From NCBI GenBank assembly GCA_910574455.1, contig CAJSYZ010000012.1, positions 2,597,317-2,661,316 of the forward strand: 64,000 nucleotides of DNA, given 5' to 3'. The stretch's first letter is position 1; every line of letters begins with the position of its first letter. The position numbers were made by a program, and so were the translations under genes. This DNA is from Trichaptum fuscoviolaceum (taxonomy: Eukaryota; Basidiomycota; Agaricomycetes; Hymenochaetales; Trichaptaceae). Positions 24,147 through 34,050 of this stretch are shown here, in pieces. The notes below the pieces were generated by a model. It was not told the origin of the DNA, searched no databases, and was given only the letters and a program-made list of their open reading frames with translations.

Positions 24147-24452
24147 TTGGTCCATTGCGCTGGGTAACTTCATGTTGTTTCCCTTTCACTTCCATCTGTC
24201 TTTCCCCCTTTTATTGCATTTATGTTCTTGTATTCTACCTTCCGTTATTCATCTTTTCTTTTCACCCCACAATCTGTTTATTCACCTATCTTTCATGAGA
24301 CGTTTTATTCTGTTTATTCTGTTTATATGTATAATTTCTGGCGTCGGGTCTCCTTGTCAGCCCACGGGTGACGCACTATGATTACTTTTCCACTCATGAC
24401 CTTCTTCTGGTTCTTTTCAACATTGTATCTTCACCACAAAAAGCTATTCTTA
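24147..24452. other. 3' flank of gene D
   Basis: Pyrimidine-rich 3' region. The last 90 bp match the zinc-finger 3' flank of genes A, B and C (ATGACTTTCTTCTGG and CAACATTGTATCTT blocks). They break off at the transposon insertion and resume at 37054. Confidence 0.5.
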
Positions 24453-24462
24453 TTCCTAACGC
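24453..24462. repeat. 10-bp target-site duplication (left)
   Basis: TTCCTAACGC, repeated at 37044-37053. The uninterrupted paralogous flank near 13634-13643 has it once. Confidence 0.85.
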
Positions 24463-24666
24463 GGCCTACAGATTTTAACATGCAGGTTCCGCGCGCGGTA
24501 AATGGTAAATCGATCGATTTACCGCCCATAGTGAGCATTACCGCGAGTACTTCCGCGCAGTTCCTTCCACTTTCTCACGTCTCCCTCTCCTCTTTGGTGA
24601 GGGTTCTGCGGGTTATTGTAACTTTTAAAAATACAAAAAAAATATGTACACAGTTCCATGGGTATA

Positions 24667-25133
24667 TGTTACGTCTCAACTTACGGTCTCGTATAGTTGG
24701 GGAACGCAACGTTAAGTTGCTCAGTGATAGCGGAGCTAGGGCTCGACACTAAGTGTTGTATGGACAAAGGCCTACAATGTAGAGTAGAGAGAAACAGATG
24801 TATAGCAGAGACTAGAGACGGGGGGTTTGACAAAGGAGATCGAACTTAGAGTTCGATCATGCTAAGTACAGGGGTTTATATACTGTAGCTGCGGAGCAAG
24901 GGAACATCGGAAGATGAGTAAGAAGAGAACAATAAGAAAGTAGACGATAGGCTACTAATAATAGTGTGAGAGCGGTGGGCAGAGGGTTAGGGCAAAGGGT
25001 ACATGTGTAACATCGGGATTGGCTGAGGGTTGAGGGTTACATCGGAGGATGACTGAGCAAGACAAGAATAGAAACAAATAGGGCAAAGGGTTTGGAGTAA
25101 TGGGGGCCGCTGACATAGTAAGAAAACGTAACA
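24667..25133 (-). repeat. 3' LTR
   Basis: 467 bp, near-identical to 35544-36010, TG...CA ends. It contains the TATATAAA box and transcription-start-like AAGTTCGATCT (24847-24837, minus strand) equivalent to those of the 5' LTR. The internal side is preceded on the minus strand by a short purine run (AAGAACGGGG), the likely polypurine tract. Confidence 0.95.
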
Positions 25134-25159
25134 TTACCCCGTTCTTAAATTGAAACGTA

Positions 25160-25167
25160 GTGGAAAT
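25160..25167. repeat. 8-bp target-site duplication of hAT-like element (left)
   Basis: GTGGAAAT, repeated at 26815-26822 immediately outside the right terminal inverted repeat. Confidence 0.92.
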
Positions 25168-26814
25168 TAGAGCATGACACGGGTGCAGGTTATCCGTGGG
25201 TACCTGCAGGTACCTGGGCCAAAATACCTGCGGTTCCAGGTGCACCCGCACGCAGGTACCTGATTCCCACGCTTACCTGCGGATCCAGGTTTGGATTTTT
25301 TTTGCCCAGGTACCTGGCCGGGTACCTGCAAGTACCCGGTAAATCACGTGCACTCATCTTGAGTGCGACGAACGCAACAATGTACCACTACTTTCACCAT
25401 CTTTCCACTCAACTCTGAGCTATCTCGAGGCTCCCTATGGAGGTTATACTGGCTGCCGACCACAGCGACAACCTCGAGCCCGATGACCGCCTCCCCACCA
25501 ACTGCGCGCTTGTCTGCCAGGCAAGGTCGACTCCAGTACAGAGTCTGCTTTTCCGTCAGTCCTTCGCCCGCGCGGTCAACCGCAAGACGGAACACGGCCG
25601 CGAGCTTGAAGCGACCGTCAACCTTGTCGAAGGAGAGTGGCTAGTGGGTGTGGTGCTGTGGCTAGAGCTGCTGTGCGACGTCGACGTCGGCGTTTCTTGA
25701 GACGACGAGGAGTGTGTCGAAGTAGTGTGCTTCGTTGAAGTTGGCGTCGGCGTGGGGGTCGGCGTAGGTGTCGGAGTGGGAGATGCCTTGTGCGTGGTTG
25801 TAGTCTTCTTGGTAGTGGTGGGTGTATCGTCGCCACCGTCGCCACCGCTGCTGCTGCCGTCGTTGAAGATTCCGTTGCACGCCTGCGCATCACACTCGAT
25901 TACAACCATTTAGATCAGGTTCCTCACCACTCCTTTGCTTGCGCAGTCGTCGTATGTCCCAACCTCTCTGAGCTCGACATCTTGCTCTATGGCCGCGGTG
26001 TGCCTGCGCAACAGACGGAGGGTGCCTTTGACGCAGCGCGCATGTGCAAGACAGTCCCATCATTCGAGCACACACTTTCTCGAAGTATGCAAGTTAACTC
26101 GAAAGTCTCGAAGCCGCCTACTACGATGACAACATGCGCCATGATCGCCTCCTCGCCAACTGCGCGCTTGTCTTTCGTCCGCGCGGACGACCGCAAAGCA
26201 GACGCGGCGAAGATCAAGCTAGAATCTCGTACTGCAGAGGTTGAACTGGTCTTCTGGTACGTCTTTTTCTTGCTTTTTTCTTACCTTCTTCGCACTAATC
26301 TCACCATTGATCCCGCTTGTCGCCTTCGACATGCCGCTCGTCCAGCATCCGCAACACCCACCGTCGCCTGTACTCATGATGCAGCCCCACAAGCGGTACG
26401 CATCGTTGGCCAACTTCCACCATCGCAAACCCTCGGCGCTCACCGCCATCGTCCAGTTCCGCCGCCTCCTCGCCCTCTTCTAGCCCATCCAGATTCGACC
26501 AAGCCCGAATCCTCTGGCGGCGAGGCAGTCGTCTCTCCACCAGCCCTTTCGACTGGTCGTGGTCCATGCAAGGCTGTCCATCTCCAGGATACATGGTATG
26601 TTATTAATTATGTTTCTATCTTATTACTACACTACTTACAGTTATTACCTGCAGGTCCTATCAGGTACCTGCAATACCTGCAGGTAACAGGTCCAGGTAG
26701 ACCCGGATCCGTTTCCCACGGTTCCGGGTCGGATCCAGGTATCAGTTTTTTTGCGCAGGTACCTGTGCTTCGCGGATCCGGGTACACCTGCAGGTGCACC
26801 CGTGTCATGCTCTA
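25168..26814. mobile_element. hAT-like non-autonomous transposon carrying host gene fragments
   Basis: The termini are a perfect 20-bp inverted repeat, TAGAGCATGACACGGGTGCA, flanked by an 8-bp duplication, the hAT-type length. Subterminal DNA at both ends is dense in palindromic CAGGTACCTG or CCTGCAGG words. Inside (about 25350-26600) are gene pieces instead of a transposase. Plus-strand pieces resemble a fungal F-box/LRR protein (MEVILAADH...NCALVC...LLFRQ near 25437-25560; ACAVVVCPNLSELDILLYGR near 25940-26000; DNMRHDRLLANCALVF near 26127-26175). Between them a minus-strand piece encodes a Ser/Thr/Pro-rich tail (25880-25640). It sits between the LTR-element 3' reading frame and the 3' LTR. 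Confidence 0.88.
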
Positions 26815-26936
26815 GTGGAAATCAGTAAAGAAAAATGGCCGTTATAGGGACAAATTAAGTCCAATAGACAATAAGGAAAACATGCAATATAAGCGAAGTT
26901 AACGCCAATAGGGTATCTGGGTTAGCAACAGGTGCT

Positions 26937-28307
26937 TTAGTTGCTTGCAGGTGGGTTTCTCTTTGTTACGCGTTGTTGAGCGATTCGGTTGGAAGCGCAT
27001 TCATCGTTATGACCATCGTGTTGTCCACATGAGGGGCACGTATACTTGGGGCAGCCAATGATGGTGTGTCCAGGTGCACGTATGTTGCAGTATGAACATG
27101 TATAAAATTCGCAGGTGGACGCGGCCAGGTTGTAGTGGTGGTCGACAGCAGAGTGTTGTGTGCATTCCTTGGGGTCCAAGGACATAGACGTAAAAGGATT
27201 GTTGTCGACTTGCGGGCTGTATGTGGGTGAGGGTGGGGCTGTGTTGACACGATACTCTTGGTCTTCTTGTAACTGTATTGGCGATTGCAGACGAATGGGT
27301 TCGGACAGGCGATTGATGAGTTCTTTGCGTTCTGGGACTTGAGTGCCGACGGATTGAAGGGGTGGGTGAGGTACTTGGTCAGCAAGGTCTTTAGTGAGGT
27401 CGATGATGTCATCATCAGTGGTGAGGTCGATGACCAATGGGGCAAATAACTCTTGAGGCGCTGTTTCGAGGAGTTCCGTGAGGGCAAATCGTCGCATGTC
27501 TTGGAATGACTCTTGAGTCCGTCGCAGGAGATGGAGAGCTCATTCGATAATGGCAATGGAGGGTTCGAGAATCTCTTGGTTTCGGGTAACAATGCCGTAA
27601 CATTGGGTCCAGTTGGCAAGAAGAGGAGTGTCATCATATGTTGATTGACTTAGGCGTTGGTGGAAGGTGCGAGTTGAGAATAATTCAAGGATCCGGCGAG
27701 ATTGCAAGGGGTTGTGGGTATCGAGGCGTAAGGCTGGTGGTTGGAGAGATGATGTGTATGAACGAAATAAGGGATTGTGACGAGATGGGTTGCGTTGGGA
27801 ACGGGCGGGTGGCATGACTTAGAGGGAATGAGTTGGACAGTCGTAATGACAACAACTGCAGGTGCAATAGGGGTCAGAGCGGCGAGGTTCAAAGTGGCTG
27901 AAGTGATGACGATGTCGGACAATGGGTCGAGTGATTGTGAGTGGGGGTTGAACACGAGCAGATTTGTTGAAATAGTCAATGAGTCGGTGGGCGTAATCAG
28001 GGTTGTTAAAGAAGGTGTGGATGAGAAATACCGAGATTGTTGGGATGTGGAGTCCAAGTCCGGTGGGGGGTTTGAAGTACTTGTACTCCCAGTCTGGGTC
28101 GTAGTGGTCTTTGGACCAAGCTCCGGAGTATACAGGTCGGACAGCGTCCAGGTAATGGGGGCGAGCTGGAATCGAGGTAGTCGGTAATGCGACAGTATGG
28201 GGTTCAGGTGTTGGTGGCTGTTTGTTCGATGGGGAGAGCGTATAGTCGTTTATGATGTTAGATGAGTGGGGATATGAGAAGTGAACGAGTTTTTTGGATG
28301 GGGACAT
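26937..28307 (-). pseudogene. Extra 3' reading frame of the LTR element, zinc-knuckle end, two in-frame stops
   Basis: Starting with an ATG directly after the integrase stop (TGA|ATG at 28310-28305), one frame, the same as pol, runs 457 codons to a stop at 26937-26939. It is broken only by TAA 27819-27821 and TGA 27540-27542. Chance would give about twenty stops, so this is former coding DNA. The N-terminal part is Pro/His/Tyr-rich, and the middle has FNNPDYAHRLIDYFN. The C-terminal part has cysteine pairs typical of zinc knuckles (CSYCNIRAPGH..GCP, CPSCGQHDGHNDEC). Its position is where an env-like or accessory frame would be, but I see no signal or membrane segment. Function unknown; nucleic-acid binding is inferred from the knuckles. 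Confidence 0.65.
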
Positions 28308-29732
28308 TCAAGTGAGATGATGAAGTCTTTTATAGGCTTTGAGGATGGTCTGTGCGTTCCGAAGATGTGACTCGGGTTCCCATGAGTTTCCAGAAGTGGG
28401 GTAACCTTTCCATTTTATAAGATATTGTCGCCTGGTGCCATTCCCATGGTGGGCTCGGATGGCTTCTACTTCGAATTGTTCTTGTCCTTCGATTAGATCA
28501 GGTGGGGGGTTACTGTGGGGTGGTCCATATGCTTCTGTCTCAGTGTATCTCACGAGAAGCGCGGCGAAGAATACTGGGTGTATCTTCCATTTAGTCCGTG
28601 AGAGATCCAATTCATAGACGAGTGGAGATAAGACTTTCTTGATCTTGAAGGGACCATCGCGTTTTTCCTTGAACTTTTGCGATAAACCGGGAATTCGAAG
28701 GTTCTTTGAGTCTAGCCAAACTTTGTCTCCTTTGTTGAATGGTTTGAAGTTTCGGAAAGTGCGTTCTTTCATTACCATAGCGGCGACTGAATGAGCTGCT
28801 AAGGCTTCTGATCGATGTACTGTGAGGTTGGCAAGTCGTTGTGATACGGATGGGACGTTTGATTTCGGATATTTCAGGGGTAGTGGAATAGGGTCGTATC
28901 CCATGAGAAGCGAGAAAGGGGTTCTCTTGGTGACAGCGTGGGCACGGTTGTTATGGGCGAATTCAATGTTGGGAATGTGTCTAGACCAGTTCTCAGGTTC
29001 CGCAGTACAATAGATCCGGAGGTATACTTCGATCTCTTGATTGGTCCGTTCGGTTTGTCCATCGGTTTGAGGGTGGTAAGCGGTGGACATAGACGACTTG
29101 ATTCCTATGATCTTGCAGAGTTCTTGGAATGCTTTAGAAGCGAATTGGGGTCCTCTGTCGGATATAATGCGTATCGGAAGTCCAAATCGTCGATATACAT
29201 TGTCGAAGTATAGTTGTGCCGTTTCAATTGCGTCTACTGTCTTCTCGCATGGAATGAGGACAATGGCTTTGGAGCAATCGTGATCAATGACTAATAGAAG
29301 TGTGTCATAGCCATGTGACATTGGTAAGTCGGTGATGAAGTCCATATTGACGTGGGAGAATGGAAACGAGTGTTTGTTGGCGGCGATAGGCATTAGTGGT
29401 GGAGCGGTCGGATGGTGATTGACTTTCATTTGTTGACATAGTGCGCATCCATGGACATAGTCGGATACAAACTTCTGCATCCTGGGCCAGTAATACGTCC
29501 TTCGGACTTGTTCCAGGGTGTTGAATATGCCAGGGTGTGCTCGAACTGGTATATCATGGTGAAGTCGGAGAATAGTGCGCTTTAATTCAAGGTTGTCCGG
29601 GATATAGATGCGATTTTTGAAGTAAAGGATACCGTCCTCATCGAAAAACCAGTCTTTGAGGGCAGTTCGGGCAGGTGGTAGTTTCTTCTTTAGCTGGGCA
29701 ATGGTGTTGGTGAGGAATTCATCTTTCTTCAT
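28308..29732 (-). CDS. pol: Integrase with chromodomain (part of pol)
   Basis: 474 residues from the first ATG after a stop codon. In order: an HHCC zinc-binding domain (HHD..AHPG...CALCQ, about residues 53-101), and a DDE core with NMDFITDLP, SDRGPQF and TERTNQE. Then a GPF motif (RDGPFKIKK) and a C-terminal chromodomain (QYLIKWKGYPTSGNSWEPE, about 425-465), which in chromoviruses steers integration to marked chromatin. It is in the same frame as the protease-RT frame and separated from it by one TAG at 29835-29837 plus an acidic linker. It was therefore originally, or by readthrough still is, the end of one Pol polyprotein. Confidence 0.93.
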   Translation of the reverse strand: MKKDEFLTNTIAQLKKKLPPARTALKDWFFDEDGILYFKNRIYIPDNLELKRTILRLHHDIPVRAHPGIFNTLEQVRRTYYWPRMQKFVSDYVHGCALCQQMKVNHHPTAPPLMPIAANKHSFPFSHVNMDFITDLPMSHGYDTLLLVIDHDCSKAIVLIPCEKTVDAIETAQLYFDNVYRRFGLPIRIISDRGPQFASKAFQELCKIIGIKSSMSTAYHPQTDGQTERTNQEIEVYLRIYCTAEPENWSRHIPNIEFAHNNRAHAVTKRTPFSLLMGYDPIPLPLKYPKSNVPSVSQRLANLTVHRSEALAAHSVAAMVMKERTFRNFKPFNKGDKVWLDSKNLRIPGLSQKFKEKRDGPFKIKKVLSPLVYELDLSRTKWKIHPVFFAALLVRYTETEAYGPPHSNPPPDLIEGQEQFEVEAIRAHHGNGTRRQYLIKWKGYPTSGNSWEPESHLRNAQTILKAYKRLHHLT

Positions 29733-29834
29733 CGATTCTTTGATGGATTTTGTGAGGCTATCTGTGTCTGGGAGGTCGTCATCGGATTCGTAGTCTTCTT
29801 CTTCTTCTTCGTCTTCAGAATTTTCTTGATCCTT

Positions 29835-31796
29835 CTATTCCTGAAGAGTGGAAATGAATAGGTCCTTCGGAAGCATAATCGATGATTTGTTGAGATTCTC
29901 CCCCTGTTTAACATGGTCTGCCCGGCGGGATAGAAGATCGGATTGAATCATTTGTTTGCTGGGGACATGTGTGATATGAAGGTCGAATTGTGATAGCAAC
30001 AGATGCCATCGTGCTTGACGGGGTGAGAGTCGTCGGGCCTCTCGCCAGTAGGTAAGGTTGCGATGATCACACCAAAGTGTAACAGGGTGTGGGGATCCAA
30101 GGAGATAGTGTTTCCAAGTGATGAGGGCACGGATAATTGCCAATAGTTTGCGATTGTAGATCTCGTAGTTCCATTCAGCAGAGTTTAGTGATTGCAAAAT
30201 ATAACCGATTGGCTTGAGAACACCGTTGTCATCATGTTGACGAAGGACTGCTCCGGTTGCAACTTTGGAAGCGTCAGTTTCGAGGAAGAAGGGGTTGTGC
30301 GGATTGGGCATAAGAAGTAACGGATGTTGAGTGAATGCGGCCTTGAGATCATCGAATGATTTTTGTTCTACTTCAGTCCATTTGAAAGGTTGATCTTTGC
30401 ATTTGAGGTTGTCCAAGGGTTTGGTGATTTCGGCGTAATGTGGAATAAAACGGCGGTAGAAGTTGGTGAATCCGGTGAATGAACGGATATCTTTGACAGT
30501 AGTCGGAGTTGGCCATTTAGTGATTCCTTCGATTTTTGTTGGGTCGGTTTGGATGTGATTAGGTGTAATAATGAGTCCAAGATAGGGTAGTTTCTGCGTA
30601 TGAAAGAAGCATTTGGTGGGCTTGAAGTAGAGGTCGTTCTTTTCAAGGATAGTGAAGGCACGTCGTGCTTGAGAAACGAGTTCCGGTAAGGTCGGGGCAT
30701 GTATGAGGATGTCGTCCATGTAAACCAAGAGATGATTTAGAAGGATTTCTTCGCCAAGAATATCATTCATAAAGTGTTGAAAGGTGGCGGGTGAGTTGCA
30801 TAGGCCGAAAAACATAACTGTTGGTTCGAAAAGTCCTCGTTGAGTGATAAATGCGGCTTTCCATTGATCTCCATCCTTGATGCGGATGTTGTTGTATCCC
30901 CATCGGATGTCTAGGGCGATGAAGTAGTGAGATCCATGTAACTTGTCTAATAGATCCTGGACAAGTGGTAATGGGTACGCATTCTTGATGGTTCCATTGT
31001 TGAGGTAACGGTAATCTTGAACAGGTCGTAAGGTACCGTCTTTCTTGTCAACGAAGAAGAGAGGGGATGCCATAGGTGACTTCGAAGGTCTGATATATCC
31101 ATTCTTGAGGTTCTCATCAATGAAGGCATCGAGAGCAGCTTGTTGCGGAAGTGAGAGTGGATAAGGTGAATGTCGTTTAGGAATGAAGTCAGGTTTGAGA
31201 TCAATTGCATGGTCATATGGGCGACTTGGAGGAAAGCGATGTGCTTTTTCTTCGTCAAAAAGGGATAGGAATTGGTGGTATTGATGGGGTACCAAGGCAG
31301 TAAGTGGTTTAGCGGGTTGGAGTCCTTTTCGAGCTTGTTGCGCAAGTTGTGTTGAGATATTAACGCGATTGAGCTGTATTGATCCAGTTTCCCAGTCGAT
31401 TTTGGGTTGATATTTCTTGAACCATGGTAGTCCGAAAATGAAGTTCTCTTTTCCAAGGGTGGTAACATAGAATCGCATAGCATAGTGGGCATTTCCGAGT
31501 TTGACACGAAGGGGGGCATAGGATGTGATGTGTCCGGCATTGTTGAATGTTCCGTCAACATTGCGTGGTCGAAGTGATTGTCGTAATTTGATAGTTTTGA
31601 TCTGGAGATTTTCTACAAGTGTTTTGTCAATGAATAGACCTTCTGCTCCGGTATCGAGTAAGGCGGTGGCTTTGTGGGTTCTCTGGTTATATAGGAATGT
31701 GATTGGGATTCGTAAGGCGTGATTGTCGTTAATTGAGTTGATGAGCAGCCTGATATTCAACGAGAGAGAGGGCTGCGGGTGCTCTTCGTTGTTCAA
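29835..31796 (-). CDS. pol: Pol: aspartic protease, reverse transcriptase, RNase H
   Basis: The frame begins in the -1 frame relative to gag at the slip site and has no ATG there (first codon TTG at 31796-31794), so translation by frameshift is expected. Protease active site LLDTGAEG near residue 45. RT has the fingers block PSKSPMASPLFFVDKKDGTLR and catalytic YMDDILIH near 355, followed by the connection domain. RNase H has FLETDAS, and WCDHRNLTYW near the end. It ends at TAG 29835-29837, after which the same frame continues through an acidic linker into integrase. Everything else in the domain set looks intact. Confidence 0.93.
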   Translation of the reverse strand: MNNEEHPQPSLSLNIRLLINSINDNHALRIPITFLYNQRTHKATALLDTGAEGLFIDKTLVENLQIKTIKLRQSLRPRNVDGTFNNAGHITSYAPLRVKLGNAHYAMRFYVTTLGKENFIFGLPWFKKYQPKIDWETGSIQLNRVNISTQLAQQARKGLQPAKPLTALVPHQYHQFLSLFDEEKAHRFPPSRPYDHAIDLKPDFIPKRHSPYPLSLPQQAALDAFIDENLKNGYIRPSKSPMASPLFFVDKKDGTLRPVQDYRYLNNGTIKNAYPLPLVQDLLDKLHGSHYFIALDIRWGYNNIRIKDGDQWKAAFITQRGLFEPTVMFFGLCNSPATFQHFMNDILGEEILLNHLLVYMDDILIHAPTLPELVSQARRAFTILEKNDLYFKPTKCFFHTQKLPYLGLIITPNHIQTDPTKIEGITKWPTPTTVKDIRSFTGFTNFYRRFIPHYAEITKPLDNLKCKDQPFKWTEVEQKSFDDLKAAFTQHPLLLMPNPHNPFFLETDASKVATGAVLRQHDDNGVLKPIGYILQSLNSAEWNYEIYNRKLLAIIRALITWKHYLLGSPHPVTLWCDHRNLTYWREARRLSPRQARWHLLLSQFDLHITHVPSKQMIQSDLLSRRADHVKQGENLNKSSIMLPKDLFISTLQE

Positions 31797-33829
31797 AAAT
31801 TTCCTTCTTCAACTCGATCGAAGACTTGGTTGACTGCGTCATCATCAAGGCCAATAAGGAGTTGTTGAATCTGTGCGGCGCGATTTTCGGCTGAGAGTTC
31901 GCCTTGATCTTGGTCTTCGTTCTCGGGTTCAGAGTATTCATTTTGATCATCGGCTGAAGTTAATTGGCGCATATTTTTGGACCTTGGTGTGCGGGAGTTG
32001 GGCCATCGAGATTTTGAGGTACGTTTGGGATGAGGTTTGGGACACTTTGCAGTGCGATGTCCGGGTTGATGACAATTGAAGCAAAGGTTTTCCTTCATAT
32101 GACGTTGGAATTCTTCGGTTGAAAGTCGTGATATAAAGAAGCTATAGATGGCTAGGTCGACCAATTCTTCTATATCATCGTTGTCATTGGAAGGCAGTGA
32201 TTCATTTGTGTCGTTTGTGTCATTTGCAATGGCGCGAATTTGATGATTGTATTGTCGCATAGGTCGTTGTTTGAAGCGGTTCTCTCCGGAATAGGTTTGG
32301 TGGGGTTGGGATTCCATTGAACGAGCTATCTTGTAATTGGTGTCCAGTCGAGTGGCAAGCGAAAACCAATCTTCCATGTTGGTCGGTTGTGGACTACATG
32401 CAAGTAGTTTCATTCGAAGATTGTCATTGAGTCCCATCCAGAATGCATTGCGTTGGGAGAGATATTCCGTGATACGAGCTTGCATGATGAGTGTTTTGAA
32501 TTTGAGAATGTAGTCTTCAATAGATCCCCTCTGTTTGAGCTTGGCGAGTTCCATGGTAGCCTTGATTGTGAGTTCGGATGTGATGAAAGTGCGGTGGAAT
32601 TCTGCAAGGAATTCTGCAAATGTGTCGGTTTCAAAACGTCCGCTGGCCATGTATTGCTGTGCGAATGGTCGGGATCCGCGAAGACTGCAATGGGCAAGCA
32701 CAAATTCGATGCATAGCTCATCTGTGTCATAGATGTGACGGTTGGCTCGTAAATGGATTTGGACTTGGAGTAAAAAGCGATCTGCATCTTCTTGGGTTCC
32801 GTCGAAAGGTTGAATTTTAGCCATGGTTATGGGCCGATCGTGTGCAGGTCCATCTCCTTGATTGTTATTGTTTGCTGCTCCTCCACCTCCAGCTCCTCCG
32901 CCTCCTCCTCCTCCTTCATCGTCTCCTCCTCCTCCTCCTCCGTTGTTGTTTGGGTTTCCTCCGGGTGGTCCTTCTCCTCCTCCTCCTCCTTCATCTCCTG
33001 CGGGTGGTTCACCAAATCCCCATCCTCTCCATGCAGGATTTTGTCGGCCTCCTCTGCCTCCTCTGCCTCCTCTGCCTCGACCTTGGAGATGTCTTAAGTG
33101 GAAAAAGGTACTGATACTTTCTTCTCCAGGTGGGGGTCGGAATACTGAGCGGGTAGTTTCCGTGACAGTTTGGGTAGCCATAGTACTAATGGATAGAGGT
33201 TCGATGTGAGGGCGGGTGTAAGAGAGATATGGTTTCGGTGGGATAGGTGGAAGTATGGATGCTTGACGTGAGGGAGTAGGAGTTTCTGGAGCAATGGAGC
33301 TGCCTGATTGAGAGGATCGTCTGGAGGATCGTCTGAAAAGGGTTTGATCAAGAGATCCGTGAGTGGGTGAGTTTGAACGAGATCGATGGGAGTTGCTGGG
33401 TTGAGGGTCGGAAGTGGAAGTTGGTTGGGGTTCTTGTGGTGGTTGTGGTAGTAGGTCGGGGTGTCGGCGGTAGTACTCTTCTCTAAGCTCTTTCCAATTT
33501 GGAGTGTGACCTTCGTATATTTCTCGTAGTTCTGGACCGAGTGTATGAGCTACTACCCAAGAATCAGCAGTTGGGTTGTAGATCCAAGGGGTTTCGGTAG
33601 GTTCTCCGTTGGCGTCGGGAAGATGGAAGTATTGTGTTTCTTCGTTGAAGATAAGAGTGGTTGGGAACGGTGGTAGTGGGGGTTGAATGTGTTTGAACTC
33701 TCCTGCTAGACTTCGACGAGCAAGGTCTTCCCAGTTGGGGGTATGAGTGATGAAGTTTTGTCGAGCTTCTTCAGCAGAGTTGGCTTCGATTGGGGTCCAC
33801 CGTTGTAGTAGTTGATTGTATGACCACAA
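31793..33829 (-). CDS. gag: Gag with zinc knuckle
   Basis: Minus-strand frame ending TGA 31793-31795. The frame is open further 5' to about 34085 but without an ATG; the first ATG in it is at 33181-33179 (MATQTVTETT), giving about 462 residues. From there: a Gly-rich, low-complexity segment (33060-32830), a capsid-like helical region of retrotransposon-Gag type (about 32820-32300), and a CCHC knuckle CFNCHQPGHRTAKC near 32090-32050 for RNA packaging. An acidic tail follows. The upstream WTPIE..NWEDLARR and SWVVAHTLGPELREIYEG repeats belong to the long frame and may be translated from another start or by frameshift from the leader frame. Confidence 0.88.
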   Translation of the reverse strand: MWSYNQLLQRWTPIEANSAEEARQNFITHTPNWEDLARRSLAGEFKHIQPPLPPFPTTLIFNEETQYFHLPDANGEPTETPWIYNPTADSWVVAHTLGPELREIYEGHTPNWKELREEYYRRHPDLLPQPPQEPQPTSTSDPQPSNSHRSRSNSPTHGSLDQTLFRRSSRRSSQSGSSIAPETPTPSRQASILPPIPPKPYLSYTRPHIEPLSISTMATQTVTETTRSVFRPPPGEESISTFFHLRHLQGRGRGGRGGRGGRQNPAWRGWGFGEPPAGDEGGGGGEGPPGGNPNNNGGGGGGDDEGGGGGGGAGGGGAANNNNQGDGPAHDRPITMAKIQPFDGTQEDADRFLLQVQIHLRANRHIYDTDELCIEFVLAHCSLRGSRPFAQQYMASGRFETDTFAEFLAEFHRTFITSELTIKATMELAKLKQRGSIEDYILKFKTLIMQARITEYLSQRNAFWMGLNDNLRMKLLACSPQPTNMEDWFSLATRLDTNYKIARSMESQPHQTYSGENRFKQRPMRQYNHQIRAIANDTNDTNESLPSNDNDDIEELVDLAIYSFFISRLSTEEFQRHMKENLCFNCHQPGHRTAKCPKPHPKRTSKSRWPNSRTPRSKNMRQLTSADDQNEYSEPENEDQDQGELSAENRAAQIQQLLIGLDDDAVNQVFDRVEEGNF
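31796..31802 (-). promoter_or_regulatory. -1 ribosomal frameshift site between gag and pol
   Basis: On the minus strand the end of gag reads GGA AAT TTT TGA. The heptamer A AAT TTT fits the X XXY YYZ slippery rule and is followed directly by the gag stop. The pol frame is exactly the -1 frame and is open from this point. A downstream stimulatory RNA structure was not assessed. Confidence 0.7.
32830..33080 (-). repeat. GGA/GGN low-complexity tract inside gag
   Basis: CTC-CTC-CTT repeats on the plus strand encode long Gly/Glu/Asn runs in Gag (GGRGGRGGRQ near 33070-33030, GGGGGEGP, GGGGGAGGGG). Basic Gly-rich tracts are common in RNA-binding Gag proteins. Confidence 0.7.
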
Positions 33830-34050
33830 TCGATAAGTTTTGTTACCAATTCTATAGTAGAAGAAGTTCTTTTCGGTGTCAAAGAAGAGTCGATTGTGTG
33901 GTGGTGGAGCGTCTGGATACTGAGGAACAGTAGTCTGTGTAGGTATTGGTTCTTCAGTGGTTTTCGAAGTGGTTTCTTTGTTAGTTTTGCCTGTTGTAGT
34001 AGATGAGGCTGTGTTTCGAGCCGTCTGTTTGCCTTTGTTCGCTGTGGTGA

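Noticed and set aside
25556..25913. A Ser/Thr-rich secreted protein gene on the minus strand
   Set aside because: It lies wholly inside the hAT-like element, has no start-to-stop gene structure with a signal peptide, and overlaps plus-strand F-box-like pieces; best seen as captured sequence.
32827..33209. Plus-strand Ser/Pro/Leu-rich open frames
   Set aside because: They are the antisense of the Gly-rich tract of gag.
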